A stretch of DNA of 64,000 nucleotides from Cololabis saira (taxonomy: Eukaryota > Chordata > Actinopteri > Beloniformes > Belonidae). Each line of letters starts with the position of its first letter. The stretch's first letter is position 1. The notes under the pieces are model-generated. The model made no database searches and was not told where the DNA came from. It saw nothing but the letters and a program-made list of their open reading frames with translations. Shown piece by piece: positions 23,437 to 35,067 of the stretch. Location of the stretch: contig NC_084610.1 of NCBI RefSeq assembly GCF_033807715.1, positions 735,001 through 799,000 on the forward strand, written 5' to 3'. The position numbers were made by a program, and so were the translations under genes.

Positions 23437-23923
23437 CAGGGCTGTCAATTGGGTATGCCAAGGTAGGGCAGCCGCCACACCTCGGCTTCAGGGGTAAATG
23501 TAAATGTTTTTTTTTTTTTAAATACATTTATGGAATTACTCTGTGTCTATTTGTATTGATTATTCTATTATTTAATACATATAAAATAACTACAAATGCA
23601 AATCAGAACAACATGATCGATTTCACTAGTGTTATCTTTCCCAACACTTACGGATGCGTATTGCGTAAAGGCGCATTGACTAAATTCATCAACACGTTGT
23701 TAAAGTGCAGAGTTCGTAGTTACGTTAGCAGGATGTGAGTGAGACTGGATTTGAAAAAGTTCAAATTTTCTTGACCACACAGATAAGCTACATAGCAGAC
23801 TTCTGTGTGATGAGCATGCTGGGCATGCCGGGCATGTTGCTGGGCATGTTGGTTGATACTGTAGTTCAGTTCTGTGACTCGTAACCTTGCCATACCTTGG
23901 CTTTGACTGAATTGACGCCACTG
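23437..23923. mobile_element. Small hAT-type MITE
   Basis: Starts CAGGGCTGTCAATTGGG, ends with the complement of CAGTGGCGTCAATTCAG. Flanked by GCTGAGAG (23429-23436) and GCTGAGCG (23924-23931), an 8-bp duplication with one mismatch. No coding sequence. Confidence 0.7.
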
Positions 23924-23931
23924 GCTGAGCG

Positions 23932-24925
23932 GAAAAGAGATGCTTACTTTTAGTGTGATTGCTCTGCACGAGACGGTTTGCCTCTCTGGTCGAGGGTTCA
24001 ACCGGCTGAAAGAGGAGGGGGAGCCTGAACGTTGGGGGAGAGCCGGGGGACGGCAGGCAGGCAGGCCGGCGTGGGAACGCAATATCTGAGTCTCAACACG
24101 GATCTCTGAGGATCTGAAATTGGCCCGGTAATCAAACACATCAGAAATGCACTGGGTTCTTATGCAGCTCATGCAGCTTTGTGCACGTCATGATGGGAGG
24201 ATTCATGTTCCAACAACCCAGACGTGTCCGTTGCTCTGAAACTCTTGATGCCACAGTGAAAGCGTTCCTCGTGGATTCATCAAACAAGCGGCAGAAAGAC
24301 ACAACTCAAACCCTTATTGATTGTTTATGTCCCTGCAACATGAGCATGAACTCTGCACGGGTTCAGTCCGGGTCCAGAGTTAACCCCCGTCAGCCGAGCA
24401 CTCTCTGCAGACACAAACAGGCGCTACATAAGTCCCGTTTATTGTTGGTAACCTCAGCCGCTGTTGAGTCAACACAGACGTGACTATTTAAAGCCAGCCG
24501 GCCTGCTGAGCCTGTGGAAACGCTGGAGATAATAAAGGTGACCCCATCCTGCAGACAGAGCCCCACATCTCCAGTTTCATCTGTACTTTACACTGCGGCA
24601 ATGAATGATGACAATTTTAGGTACCGGTAATTATCCACAGAAGTTTGGTTTGGGCTGCACAAGAAGAAACATCTTTTGATAAATAAACATCACAGACGGG
24701 TCATAAAGGGCTGTAATCACACGTCTGATCCCTGGAGACAAAGATGAACAATCTGTCAATCATTCCTTTTTTCTGTGGACTTGAAATCAACTGTCATCAT
24801 GTCGTATGTGCGGTGTGTTTCTAGGAAGACACAAGCGTAGACGTAACTAAAATAGGGTTTAATAACCCAATCCATGATGAGGAGACCTGAGGAATGCTGG
24901 GAGTTGTAGTGTCAGGACCGATGCT
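23932..24925. other. Intergenic, nothing recognised
   Basis: Non-coding. Short open frames do not resemble any family I know. Confidence 0.4.
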
Positions 24926-24928
24926 GAC

Positions 24929-25025
24929 CGTGGCAGCGTGGGGGCAGCGTGGGGGCAGCGTGGGGGCAGCGTGGGGGCAGCGTGGGGGCAGCGTTGGGGG
25001 AGCGTGGGGGCAGCGTGGGGGGAGC
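24929..25025. repeat. 12-bp G-rich minisatellite
   Basis: About eight copies of gcgtgggggcag. The G runs could form G-quadruplexes on the + strand. Confidence 0.85.
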
Positions 25026-25140
25026 GGGCAGGAAACACCAGAAATCTACCCGTGTGAAGGCAGGTAGGAGCACACACACAGGAGTAGTGTAGGAATATTT
25101 TGATGCAGTTTGATGCAGACACATGTGTAAAAAGAGCTGG

Positions 25141-26200
25141 ACAATTCAATTTCAATTCAATTTTATTTATATAGCGTCTAATACAACAGAGTTGTCTCTA
25201 GACGCTTTACAGAGACCCATACCCAGAACATGACCCCCAAGCAGTTATTACATAAACAATGGCAGGTAAAAACTCCCCTAGTGGGAGAAAAACCTTAAGC
25301 CAAACAGTGGCAAGGAAAAACTCCCCTTTAGGAGGGAAGAAACCTTGAGCAGGACCAGGCTCATCAGGGGGGACCCTCCTGCCGAGGGCCAGACTGGTGG
25401 GTCAGGGACGGCAACAGCACAGCAGGCAGGTGGAAGCAGCAACGGGATGACCGGGGGTGGGGACCGCAGGCCAGCACGCAGCTCCCGAAGCTCCGGCCCA
25501 ATCAGCAAGTCCCAGGTTGGGGTGCAGGGTCAGGAAAAGACTTGTGCTCCGTAATGCAAGCTACAAGCCACCCACGACCACCTGCAGGACAAAAGAGAGA
25601 AAAGGGAGGAGAAGGGGGGGCCAGCAACGGGATGACCAGGGGTGGGGACCACAGGCCAGCACGCAGCTCCCGAAGCTCCGGCCCAATCAGCAAGTCCCAG
25701 GTTGGGGTGCAGGGTCGGGGAAAGACTTGTGCTCCGTAATGCAAGCTACAAGCCACCCACGACTACCTGCAGGTTCCGATGTCCGGCAAAGGATGCTGCA
25801 ACATGGACAAAAGAGAGAAAAGGGAGGAGAAGGGGGGGCCAGCACAATAAACCACAGGAGCGACTCTGACACACTAAAGTTTACACTACCTAGAGATTTA
25901 CCAACACCAGCTAGAGGTTTACTAAACACTAACTATAGGCTTTACTAAACAGAAATGTTTAGCAGAACGCCCGCCCTCCAAATCTACATTTAGATACTCT
26001 AGGAACTACGAGTAAACCTGCACTCTGAGAACGGAGAGCTCTGACAGGAACATAAGGCACTATCAGGTCTTGCAAATAATGCAGAGCTAAGCCGTTTTGG
26101 GCTTTATACGCAAGTAATAAAATTTTAAATTGGATTCTGAATTTTACGGGTAACCAATGGAGCGACGCTAACACTGGAGAGACGTGGTCTCTCCAGTGTC
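25141..26200 (-). mobile_element. Truncated LINE, antisense, with internal duplication
   Basis: The tail family seen at 14458 occupies 25141-25400 in complement, starting at (aattc)n. Further in, 26195-25959 on the minus strand encodes DHVSPVLASLHWLPVKFRIQ and LLAYKAQNGLALHYLQDL, the C-terminal block of L2/CR1-type ORF2. So tail and ORF end belong to one 5'-truncated copy. Confidence 0.75.
25545..25830. repeat. Direct duplication of about 190 bp in the LINE 3' UTR
   Basis: The segment from gtaatgcaagctacaagcc through the gaaggggggg run occurs at about 25551-25620 and again at 25737-25840, and the cagcacgcagctcccgaagc block occurs at about 25473 and 25659. Period is about 186 bp. Confidence 0.8.
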
Positions 26201-26407
26201 AACAACCCTGTTGTGATGTCACTCAGGTTTTTGAGGAACTTTTTTAGCCTCATGGGCCCCACCGGTTAACCCAAAAATGGTCAAATGGGTGGAAGAAACC
26301 GTCAAAAGGAGCACGCCCTTTTAACTAAACGCAGCTACCACCTATGCTGCTCAGCTAGCTCATGTTGGCCCATAATGCTATAATTACTTCCCATTAACTC
26401 TGACTGA

Positions 26408-26990
26408 ATCCACTGCTTATGGGAATGTGTGAAGATCCAAAACTTCTGGAAGAATGTTATACATTGTTTGTCAGAGATGTTTAATGCTAAAGTCCCCCTA
26501 AATGCCAAACTGTGTGCTTGGAATACACCCAAAGAACTTCCTACAAACGTCAAAGCAATATACAGTTCTGGACTTTGGACTTCTTCAGGCCAGGAGAGCT
26601 GTTGCACTATGTTGGAAGAGTATGGATGCTCTGACATTGAGGATGTGGATAAGGAGCTTTCTGGCTGGATTGGACTGGAAAGACTAACGTACATTGCCAA
26701 AGGAAAACGAAAGGACTTTGCTGAACTCTGGGAACCATATATGAACATTATGACAGATGAAAGTGCAAGATTTACCTGAAAATATCTTTTTTTTTTGTAT
26801 TATTTATTTCTGTTTAATTTATTTATTTAATTTATTTTATTTTTCCTCCCTGATTGGTTAATTCAATATATTATTTATATTTCAATTGAAAATGGTGCAA
26901 GCTAAGTGTATGTGTGTCTATGTAATGTATACGTAAATGTTGTAAGTTTGAAAAACTAAAAAACGACAATAAACATATTGTGGAAAAAAA
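26408..26990 (+). mobile_element. 5'-truncated L1-type LINE with target duplication
   Basis: Encodes HCLWECVKIQNFWKNVIH, then (frame change) CVLGIHPKNF and ARRAVALCWKS, then LERLTYIAKGKRKDF, the C-terminus of an L1 ORF2. It ends in an A-run at 26983-26990. A perfect 12-bp duplication AACTCTGACTGA flanks it (26396-26407, 26991-27002). This is a complete insertion, 5'-truncated on arrival and later frameshifted. Confidence 0.88.
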
Positions 26991-27130
26991 AACTCTGACT
27001 GACTCTGTCCTCGTTTCAGATGTTGTTTCTGTATCGACATCTGAAACCAGGGCTTGCAGAACCCGTCACAGATGAGCTGGAGCTCCCGCGGTCTCTGTGA
27101 CGAGACCCAGCCCGGGGTGAAGGGGCTCAC

Positions 27131-27991
27131 CAGCGTTGCCACCCGTCCCTTGAAATACGGAATTGTTATGTAATTGGGAATTAAAAGTTGCTTTCCATAT
27201 TGAACTAATACGGAACGCAGTTTATTCCGTATTTCACAATTGTCCCGTGCACGTCTGTCACAGTCGCACACACATGAACAACGAACTAACAATAATGGAC
27301 AAAATAAAGGACAGGATACATTAAAGACAGCAATATATGTTGGTTCGCTCTCTGTTATTTATGATGTCATAATATACAGGTTGGAAAATTAGAATATATT
27401 GCAAAACTTTGTTGATTCGTTTCAGTAAATTCAACTAAAGGTGAAACAAATATATTATTTCCCACTACATGCAAAGTGAGATATTTATTTGTTATAATTT
27501 TGATGATTATGGCTCACAGTTTATGAAAACCCCAAATAAAATCTCAAAAAATTAGAATATGAAATCAATAAACAATTCAATCATCCAAATTATAACAAAT
27601 AAAGGCTTAAAATATCTTGCTTTGCATGTAATGAGACTATGTTATATATTAGTTTCACCTTTTAAGTTAAATGATTGAAATAAATTTACTTTTAAACCAT
27701 ATTCTAATTTTCCAAACTTCACCTGTATCTATATTCTACATCTGGGCTGATGTGGGCATGTGTAGCATAGGAGGATATTTCAGTTGCTAGTATGGTTGTC
27801 TGTCTGTACAGTCATGCAAGTTTAATGCTATTAAAGCACTTTAAACTTTAAATCAAAGCATTTTGTTTTTTCATATAAAATAAATACATTTCTATGCAGT
27901 TTAGAAGTTTTGGGGATGTCATTTTTTTTGGCGTCTGCGCTGCTGAAATCGGAGCATCCCTTATTTCTATTTCTGAAAGGTGGCAACCCTA
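27131..27991. mobile_element. Non-autonomous hAT element with nested MITE
   Basis: 8-bp duplication GGGCTCAC on both sides (27123-27130, 27992-27999). Ends CAGCGTTGCCACC and, in complement, TAGGGTTGCCACC. No transposase. A TA-flanked MITE lies inside. Confidence 0.88.
27377..27725. mobile_element. Palindromic TA-flanked MITE
   Basis: Starts caggttggaaaattagaata, ends in the near-complement ...tattctaattttccaaactt plus cacctg; TA at 27375-27376 and 27726-27727. The central part also pairs. It shares the aaaattagaata signature with the MITEs at 18552 and 63360 but is a different family. Confidence 0.85.
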
Positions 27992-27999
27992 GGGCTCAC

Positions 28000-28890
28000 C
28001 AGAACCAGCCACCAGCTGGCCGTCATGGCTACCAGCTTCATCCCTTCACTGGCCAGTTGGCCGATGGTGGTTAAACCCAACAGAGGCCCGATTCTGCTGC
28101 TAACTCAACCCTTCACCACTAACAGGCCACTAAAGTTGGACATCTCATCATGGAGGTCAGTGGAGCTTGACTCTCTTTTGGGGACAGCCCCTAGTGGTCA
28201 GCAGAGGTCCTGCATGTTTCATCTGGCAAGGTTTCCAGTAAACAGAGAATTCAACTTAATGTCTTAAAACTCAAAGTACCGTCAGACTGAAGGAGCTGAA
28301 GTGAAGAGAGAAGAGAGAGCGGGCGTCAGACTGGCAGCGTAAGTGGCAGCTGTTTGGTGGAACGTGTCATTAACATGTTAAATTACACGTCTCACCTCCG
28401 TCATCCAGCGGGTGGTCTCTCCTGCTCCGGGACTCTCCCCGGGAATGCTGGGAGAGTCTCAGAGAGACAGAGATCCTCCAGACTTGTCAGAATGTGTCCG
28501 TAGTTGTGTTTGTCGGAGCAGGATCTCCAGCCTTCCTCTCAGATTCACATCACGACTGAAGGAAGTGGATTTGTTCTGTTCATCAGTTCAGGTGTTGGCT
28601 CCAGAGCTGTTGTTTTAAAACAGAGGTTTTACTTGGATATACACAGTACTCGAGTTGTAAAAAAAAAATCAGGGGGGGTGGTTGATTGTATCATATGGGG
28701 ACAGATAATTTGTGCTGATTACAAATAATATAATATATTACAAATAATAGCAGTGACCAAAACACCTGCAGAAATACTGCAGGAATGACATAGCAGCAGT
28801 TAAATGCAGCCTTCTGTAAGCTTTAAATATCCACTGGACTTACATCAAATACATCAAAACACAACAATAAAAAACACTTTTCTGAACTTA
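28000..28890. other. Intergenic, nothing recognised
   Basis: Continues the unique sequence that the hAT at 27131 interrupted. No gene or repeat found. Confidence 0.4.
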
Positions 28891-28904
28891 TCAATATGAC
28901 TCTT

Positions 28905-29560
28905 ATGACTTTTGACTTTTATCTCAGTTTCCTTTTTTTCAAAACCTTTTTCATGCAAATAGACGATTTAACAGCAGGAAGTCAGAATGTGCGTCCACAT
29001 AGATCTATGTGTAAGACGCTTTGGCGGAAGAAAAAGACCCGTCAAATCACGCTTCTACATACATATTGGCAGGTAGGATGATTTGACAGATGAAAATACC
29101 CCGTCAGATCACGCTTATACATAGACATCAACAGGTGATCTCACAGGGTATTTTCATCTGTCAAATCATCCTACCTGCATTTATCTTTGTAGAAGCGTGA
29201 TCTCACAGAATATTTTCATCTGTCAAATCATCCTACCTGCATTTATCTATGTAGAAGCGTGATCTCACAGGGTATTTTCATCTGTCAAATCATCCTACCT
29301 GCATTTATCTATGTAGAAGCGTGATCTCACAGAATATATTCATCTGTCAAATCATCCTACCTGCATTTATCTATGTGGAAGCGTGATCTCACAGGTTATT
29401 TTCATCTGTCAAATAGTCCTACATGCATTTATCTATGTGGAAGCGTGATCTCACAGGGTATTTTCATCTGTCAAATCATCCTACCTGCATTTATCTATGT
29501 GGAAGCACATAGATATCATGTAGCACGATTTGGCAGATGAAAATACCCCGTCAAATCATG
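28905..29560. repeat. 62-bp tandem repeats within a dispersed repeat family
   Basis: From about 29133 to 29505 there are six copies of a 62-bp unit containing tattttcatctgtcaaatca and atttatctatgtagaagcgt. The flanking part (28905-29130) carries the same words in complement, so the whole folds back on itself. A related copy in opposite orientation lies at 59210-59455 in an AOX intron. Confidence 0.85.
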
Positions 29561-30466
29561 CCGTCACATACACGCATGCGGATAGAACTGCCTGTATCTC
29601 ACCTTGTTGTGTTTCAATACATTTTCAAACTATATATACTATATATCTATATTTTATCACTAATTTCTTTTTGAAAAGAAGTAAATGCACATTCCCAGGA
29701 AGTATCATAAAGAAAAGGTTTATACAAAGTTTAATAATCATCAGATTTTCAGATTCATCTGAATGCAGCAGTAGTCTAGATGTGAGAAATCAACCTGTGC
29801 ATGAAAAGTGAATATCAGTGCATATGAGGGGTGGGGTAGTAGTTGGGGGTAAAATGAAGATGCAGTAGAAAACCAGCAACCTTGGTAAAGGAAGCTGGAA
29901 TTGTGATTGGGGCAGGCACAGACCCACAAAGACACTGCTGGCCATTAAACATTCCTTTTTTATTCTGCATTTATTCAATCACAAGCATTTTGGACAGGTG
30001 TAATTTTCTTCGTCGGTGTACTTGGCGCATTCCAAATGACCCACCGATGACAAGTCCCACACTGCACCTAGTGAGACAACATAACAGAAACAATACAATT
30101 TAAAAGACTTTACATTCATAAAGTCATTTCTCATAAAACAATTATAATTCTTTTATAAAAATGTTTACCATTCCAATCATTCAGCAGTCAATCAGCAGTG
30201 TAGGCATCTCTGTTGTTCTTACTACATTTTGTAGCATGCGCACCTACCAAGCACCTACCAAGCCACCTATCAAGCATCTATTATGAAATGTGTATTTAAA
30301 AGTACACTTTATTATGTGTACACAAAAAAAACAGTAGTTCTAGTAGTCATTGTAATTACCACATTGTGGCAACTGATTATCCAAGCATTTTTACACTGAC
30401 CCGGATTTTGTAGCAGCTACAGGCAATCTGCTTCCTGTATTCATGCAAAGCCTCAGCTGTGGTGAC
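29561..30466. other. Intergenic, nothing recognised
   Basis: AT-rich non-coding DNA; no coding frame or element boundary could be supported. Confidence 0.35.
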
Positions 30467-31089
30467 GACCTCTTACCCAGGGGGCAAGGGGGAGTGTGCT
30501 GCATTTGCCCTGCTATAAAAGGTAGTCCACCAGAAATAATACCTATGACCCAGTAGGAACACAACCTATATGGACTACCTTGCCAATTTTTTGCTGGAAA
30601 TTCAATATGGCCACCTTAATATTGGCCACTTATCAAAACATAGCTTGGTGATAACTTTTGAACCAAATGGGCTAGAAATGCAAACTTGGTGTCTATTTAA
30701 TGGTTTCAGAGCACGAGAAAACCATTAGAATACTTATTTTTATGATTGGGTGTATCTGGACCTTTAATTTGCTTTAATTTTCTAGTGACAGCTAACTGTT
30801 ATGGCAAATAATCTGCTTTTTAAGCAATGTCAACACATTTGGTGAGTTTGAGAATTCATTTCTATGTTGTCAATATGGCTGCAGTCATAAATAACGTATG
30901 GAATTACATTTTAGCTCAGATTCTTTCTAGAGTTGTGGGGACGATTGCAGAAAAACAATATGAGAAAACATCTACAATGTATCTTAAAGATTACATTTTA
31001 ATAAACTAAATATAAGACATATATACGTAGACGCCGCATCGAGTGTTCTTGCCCGCTGCTTTGATACGTCAACGTCGCCGCTATATTGG

Positions 31090-31645
31090 ATGTTCAAGAC
31101 TGCGCTGTAAACTAATACAAGTAAATTGACTTATTTTCATAAAGCGCCTTTCTACAAAGAAATTTATGTTTTACGTCTCATTTATTCATTCACACACGCA
31201 CATAATATATTATTATATTATAATATATAATATAATAAAACAATTTTTCAGACAATAAAATAACTGAAAAAATTTAAAAATGGTTTTGTGACTTGAAAAA
31301 TTTTAAATGTTTATGTAAAATATGCTTTGTTGATGAGAAAACATGTTTCTCTATATTTCTTATTTTTGTGAGGGGGGATATATATTGTTTTTCGACACTA
31401 CCTTGTTCTCTATAGCTGATATAACATGAATTACTCCTATGTGGGATCAATAAAGTTCTTATTTTTTCCATCTGAGAAAATTAAATATATTATATTTGGT
31501 GGTAACTGTTTCCCAAGTATATTAGTGCGTGTTTGAATGAATAAATGAAACGTAAAACGTACATTTCTTTGTAGAAAGGCGCTTTATGAAAATAAGTCCA
31601 TTTACTTGTATTAGTTTAAACTTTACAGTGCAGTCTTGAACATGC
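31090..31645. mobile_element. MITE with about 110-bp inverted ends
   Basis: Left end contains gttcaagactgcgctgtaaa and ttttcataaagcgcctttct; the right end (31521-31640) carries the complements. The interior is AT-rich and non-coding. Its right end abuts the satellite at 31641. Confidence 0.75.
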
Positions 31646-32270
31646 AATATGTAGTATGCAGTATGTAGTATGCAGTATGTAGTATGTAGTATGCAGTATG
31701 CAGTATGTAGTATGTAGTATGCAGTATGTAGTATGTAGTATGCAATATGTAGTATGCAGTATGTAGTATGCGGTATGTAGTATGCAGTATGTAATATGCG
31801 GTATGTAAAATGCAGTACGTAGTATAGGTATGTAGTATGCAGTATGCAGTATGTAGTATGCAGTATGTAGTATGCAGTATGCAGTATGTAGTATGCAGTA
31901 TGCAGTATGTAGTATGCAGTATGTAGTATGCAGTATGTAGTATGTAGTATGCAGTATGTAGTATGCAGTATGCAGTATGTAGTATGCAGTATGTAGTATG
32001 CAGTATGCAGTACGTAGTATAGGTATGTAGTATGCAGTATGTAGTATGCAGTATGTAGTATGCAATATGTAGTATGCAGTATGTAGTATGCAGTATGTAG
32101 TATGCAGTATGTAGTATGCAGTATGCAGTATGTAGTATGCAGTATGCAGTATGTAGTATGTAGTATGTAGTATGCAGTATGCAGTATGCAGTATGTAGTA
32201 TGTAGTATGCAGTATGTAGTATGCAGTATGTAGTATGTAGTATGCAGTATGCAGTATGCAGTATGCAATT
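31641..32270. repeat. 7-mer satellite (agtatgc / agtatgt)
   Basis: About 90 copies of a 7-bp unit alternating irregularly between agtatgc and agtatgt, with a few variants (gcaat, gcggt, acgtagtataggt). It resumes at 32682-32790 after a LINE-tail insertion. Open frames on it (ILHTAYY...) are repeat translations. Confidence 0.95.
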
Positions 32271-32680
32271 CAATTCAATTCAATTTTATTTATATAGCGT
32301 CTAATACAACAGATGTTGTCTCTAGACGCTTTCCAGAGATCCAGAACATGAACATAAACATAAACATAAACCCCCGAGCAATTATTATATAAACAATGGC
32401 AGGTAAAAACTCCCTTAGTGGGAGAAAAGCCTTAAGCCAAACAGTGGCAAGGAAAAACTCCCCTTTAGGAGGGAAGAAACCTTGAGCAGGACCAGGCTCA
32501 TAAGGGGGGACCCTCCTGCCGAAGGCCAGACTGGGGGAGTCAGGGACGTCGACAGCACACAGCAGGCAGGTGGAAGCAGCAGCGGGATGACCAGAGGTGG
32601 GGGGGGGGGCGTCAGCAGCACACAACAGTCATGTGGAAGCAGCAGCGGGATGACCAGAGGGGGGGGCGTCAGCAGCACAC
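32271..32680 (-). mobile_element. LINE tail inserted into the satellite
   Basis: Starts with (aattc)n and atttatatagcgtctaatac, the complement of the tail at 14458, and continues to the gcgtcagcagcacac block. The satellite word atgcagtatg is present on both sides, so the element landed inside the array. Confidence 0.85.
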
Positions 32681-32681
32681 A

Positions 32682-32733
32682 TGCAGTATGTAGTATGTAG
32701 TATGCAGTATGTAGTATGCAGTATGTAGTATGT

Positions 32734-32781
<48 letters not shown>

Positions 32782-32790
32782 TAGTACACA
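32682..32790. repeat. 7-mer satellite, distal part
   Basis: The same unit as 31641-32270, separated from it by the LINE-tail insertion. Confidence 0.95.
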
Positions 32791-32997
32791 CTCAGTACGT
32801 TTACATGCACTAACAGGAAGTAGAATTGTTGCTTTAATAGAAGTTTTAAAGCCCATGTTTATTAGAACCTGCAGAAAACCAGGTTTCTAGACGCTCTGAA
32901 GAAGAATCACGACTTTCAGGGTCCAGTTGGACCAGGGCTGGTGTCGGACCCGGCTCCGGACCCTAAAGGTCCCTAAAGCTGTGTAATGCTTGCTGAC

Positions 32998-33597
32998 CTG
33001 ATATTCTTTGGCAGGTTTTGGTCGAGCATATCTGTACTCGTGCTCAGGTGTCTTAAGACTTGGCCCACTGTACCGGTCAAAGCAGAAGTGAATAATCTCT
33101 GTGCCGGCAGGCACATCATTCAGTAGCAGACTATGGTATCGCCCAGCGATTGTTCCAAACGTTTCAGCTTTCAGGAAAGACCAATGGCGTATGGCATACA
33201 TGGCATCAACAACTACTGCTGTTTTTCGGTGTTCTTTAGGCAGGTCAGGGACGCATGCAACATTGGTCTCTTCTTTCAGGACATTCACAAGGCGTGCCTT
33301 GGTACCTGTTCGCATCCTGCCATCTTCCTGGAAGAGGCAAGGGGGGAAGTCACTGCACTCGTGGTTGCCTATAAAGTCAACGATGTTGAGTTCTCCACCA
33401 CTGGCTATGATTTGGGTCATGCGCAGGAGGGCAGTTATTTCATTGCTCTTGCCAGGTGCAGAAGATTTTCCCTTACACTTTTTGGATTTGGTGTTTTGCG
33501 TGTGGAAAGTGTTGAGCTTCATTATACTTGTCTTTTTCTGATCACTGGACAGTGACTCACACAATGCCTTCAGACCCAGTTCTTTGACACGGATCAA
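32998..33597 (-). CDS. Unrecognised ORF, probable transposon-associated exon
   Basis: I do not recognise a named domain. The frame is open for 200 codons from the Met at 33597 to a good donor context (tatcag|gtcagc, boundary at 32998); read through it would end at 32887 in sequence of no family character. Visible: a lysine-rich N-terminal part (TQNTKSKKCKGKS), a central ITALLRMTQIIASGGE helix, and a block TAVVVDAMYAIRHWSFLK ... IHFCFDRYSGPSLK that looks conserved and has acidic residues in nuclease-like positions. Similar reading frames are, as far as I recall, multicopy in fish genomes, but this cannot be verified here. Upstream coding exons are not evident. Confidence 0.4.
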
Positions 33598-34289
33598 GTC
33601 ATCCTTGACTGTACAATCAGCACACTGTCCCGTAGATTAATATGTTGATTATGGATGGTGTTGTCACTGTAAACGGGTTAGTCTCCACTGCTGCCATGAC
33701 CTTGACTACCATCTCTGTATCGCGGGTTACACAGCCTTAAACCAGACTCATGGTGTGGGCTGGATGAGTGGAGGTGGAGCATTGACTTCAGCTCTGCAGA
33801 GCCAGCTGCAGTGAGTGGTTTTGTATAGACCCATTTTGCCCGTAATACCATACATTATTTATTATGACTGCAGCCATATTGACATTGACAACATAGAAAT
33901 GAAAGCTCAAACTGACCAAATTCAAGTTCACATTGCTTAAAAAGCAGATTATTTACCATAACATTTAGCTGTCACTATAAAAATCCATAGAAAAGCTCCT
34001 TTTCAGGGGTGTCCGTGTTGGAAATATGCAAATTAAAGGTCCAGATACACCCAATCATAAAAACAAGTATTCCAATGGTTTTCTCATGCTCTGAAACCAT
34101 GAAACAGACACCAAGTTTGCATTTCTAGCCCATTTGGTTCAAAAGTTATCACCAAGCTATGTTTTGATAAGTGGCCAATATTAAGGTGGCCATATTGTAT
34201 TATTTCTGGTGGATTACCTTTTATAGCAGGGCAAATGCAGCACACTAAGAAAACATGGGACTTGCCCCCCGGGTATCTGTGGATTCCTC

Positions 34290-34720
34290 AGTGATGAAGT
34301 TTTCTGCAAACTGAAACGCAGTGTTATTATCCACATTCAAATAGTCACTAAGTTGGAAGAAGAGGACATTCATTTGGTAATAATCTATCTAGTCATATAG
34401 TCAGATATTCAGGTAACGTAACTAATCATTTGTAAAGCACTCTTTTCAGCACTGGTAAATAGAACGCTTCATAGAATATATAAACCAAAATAAAAAATCA
34501 TCCCAAAAAATAACAGTAAACCTATAATATTTAGGATATGCAAAAATAGGATTAATAAATAATAATAGGTCGAGGAACTACCTGGTTGACGATGGTTCAG
34601 GAGCTAGAAGAGAAGAGGTTTCTGACAAAGACAGACAGACAGACTTATTATATTATTGATTATATTATAGCATATTATATATCATGCACATATTATATAT
34701 AACATATGACAGCAATACAT
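34290..34720. other. AT-rich intergenic DNA
   Basis: No gene recognised; a short (gaca)n run lies near 34626. Confidence 0.35.
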
Positions 34721-34723
34721 GCA

Positions 34724-34732
34724 TTATTATTA

Positions 34733-34763
<31 letters not shown>

Positions 34764-34799
34764 AAGTAGTAGTAGTAGTAGTAGTAGTAGTATTATTAT
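34724..34799. repeat. ATT and AGT microsatellite
   Basis: (att)n followed by (agt)n and att again. The copia element inserted at its right edge; the ATTAT target copy is at 34795-34799. Confidence 0.9.
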
Positions 34800-35067
34800 T
34801 GTTAAAAACCTTGGTCACACTAGCAGTATGCAGAAGTAAGATTCTAAAGAATAATCGACTTAATAAACTTTCAGCCAACTGTGGCGTATTTATTCCAGCT
34901 TCAGTAATGCACATACAGGCTGCTCTCATCAACAGGTGCAGAGGAAGAGAGAGTGAGCAGGGCGCGAACACACCCTTTTATACGACGTACCGCTGACGTC
35001 AGCACGTCAGCTTCTCTCACATCAAACAGCAGTACAGTAACAGTCAGTCATATATTAACATTTAACA
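34800..35067 (-). repeat. Copia 3' LTR
   Basis: 268 bp; 7-bp terminal inverted repeat TGTTAAA/TTTAACA. In element orientation it follows the ORF. Confidence 0.95.

Larger units (their letters stand above)
30467..34285. mobile_element. Large inverted-repeat structure around an ORF
   Basis: Left arm 30467-30905 and right arm 33848-34285 are inverted copies about 400 bp long; shared words include gtgtgctgcatttgccctgc, cttatcaaaacatagcttgg and tttctatgttgtcaat. The 2.9-kb interior holds a minus-strand ORF, a MITE, a 7-mer satellite and a LINE tail. It may be one foldback-type transposon, or two copies of one repeat inserted in opposite orientation. No terminal duplication was identified. Confidence 0.6.

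Noticed and set aside
25345..25948. Overlapping frames at 25345-25948
   Set aside because: They lie in a duplicated LINE 3' UTR; similarity between them is due to the duplication.
31522..32273. Open frames of repeated ILHTAYY type
   Set aside because: Repeat translation of a 7-bp satellite that is open in all three minus frames; no codon signature.
33101..33555. Plus-strand frames of about 140 codons opposite the unrecognised ORF
   Set aside because: Shadow frames; the minus frame has the conserved-looking blocks and the donor site.
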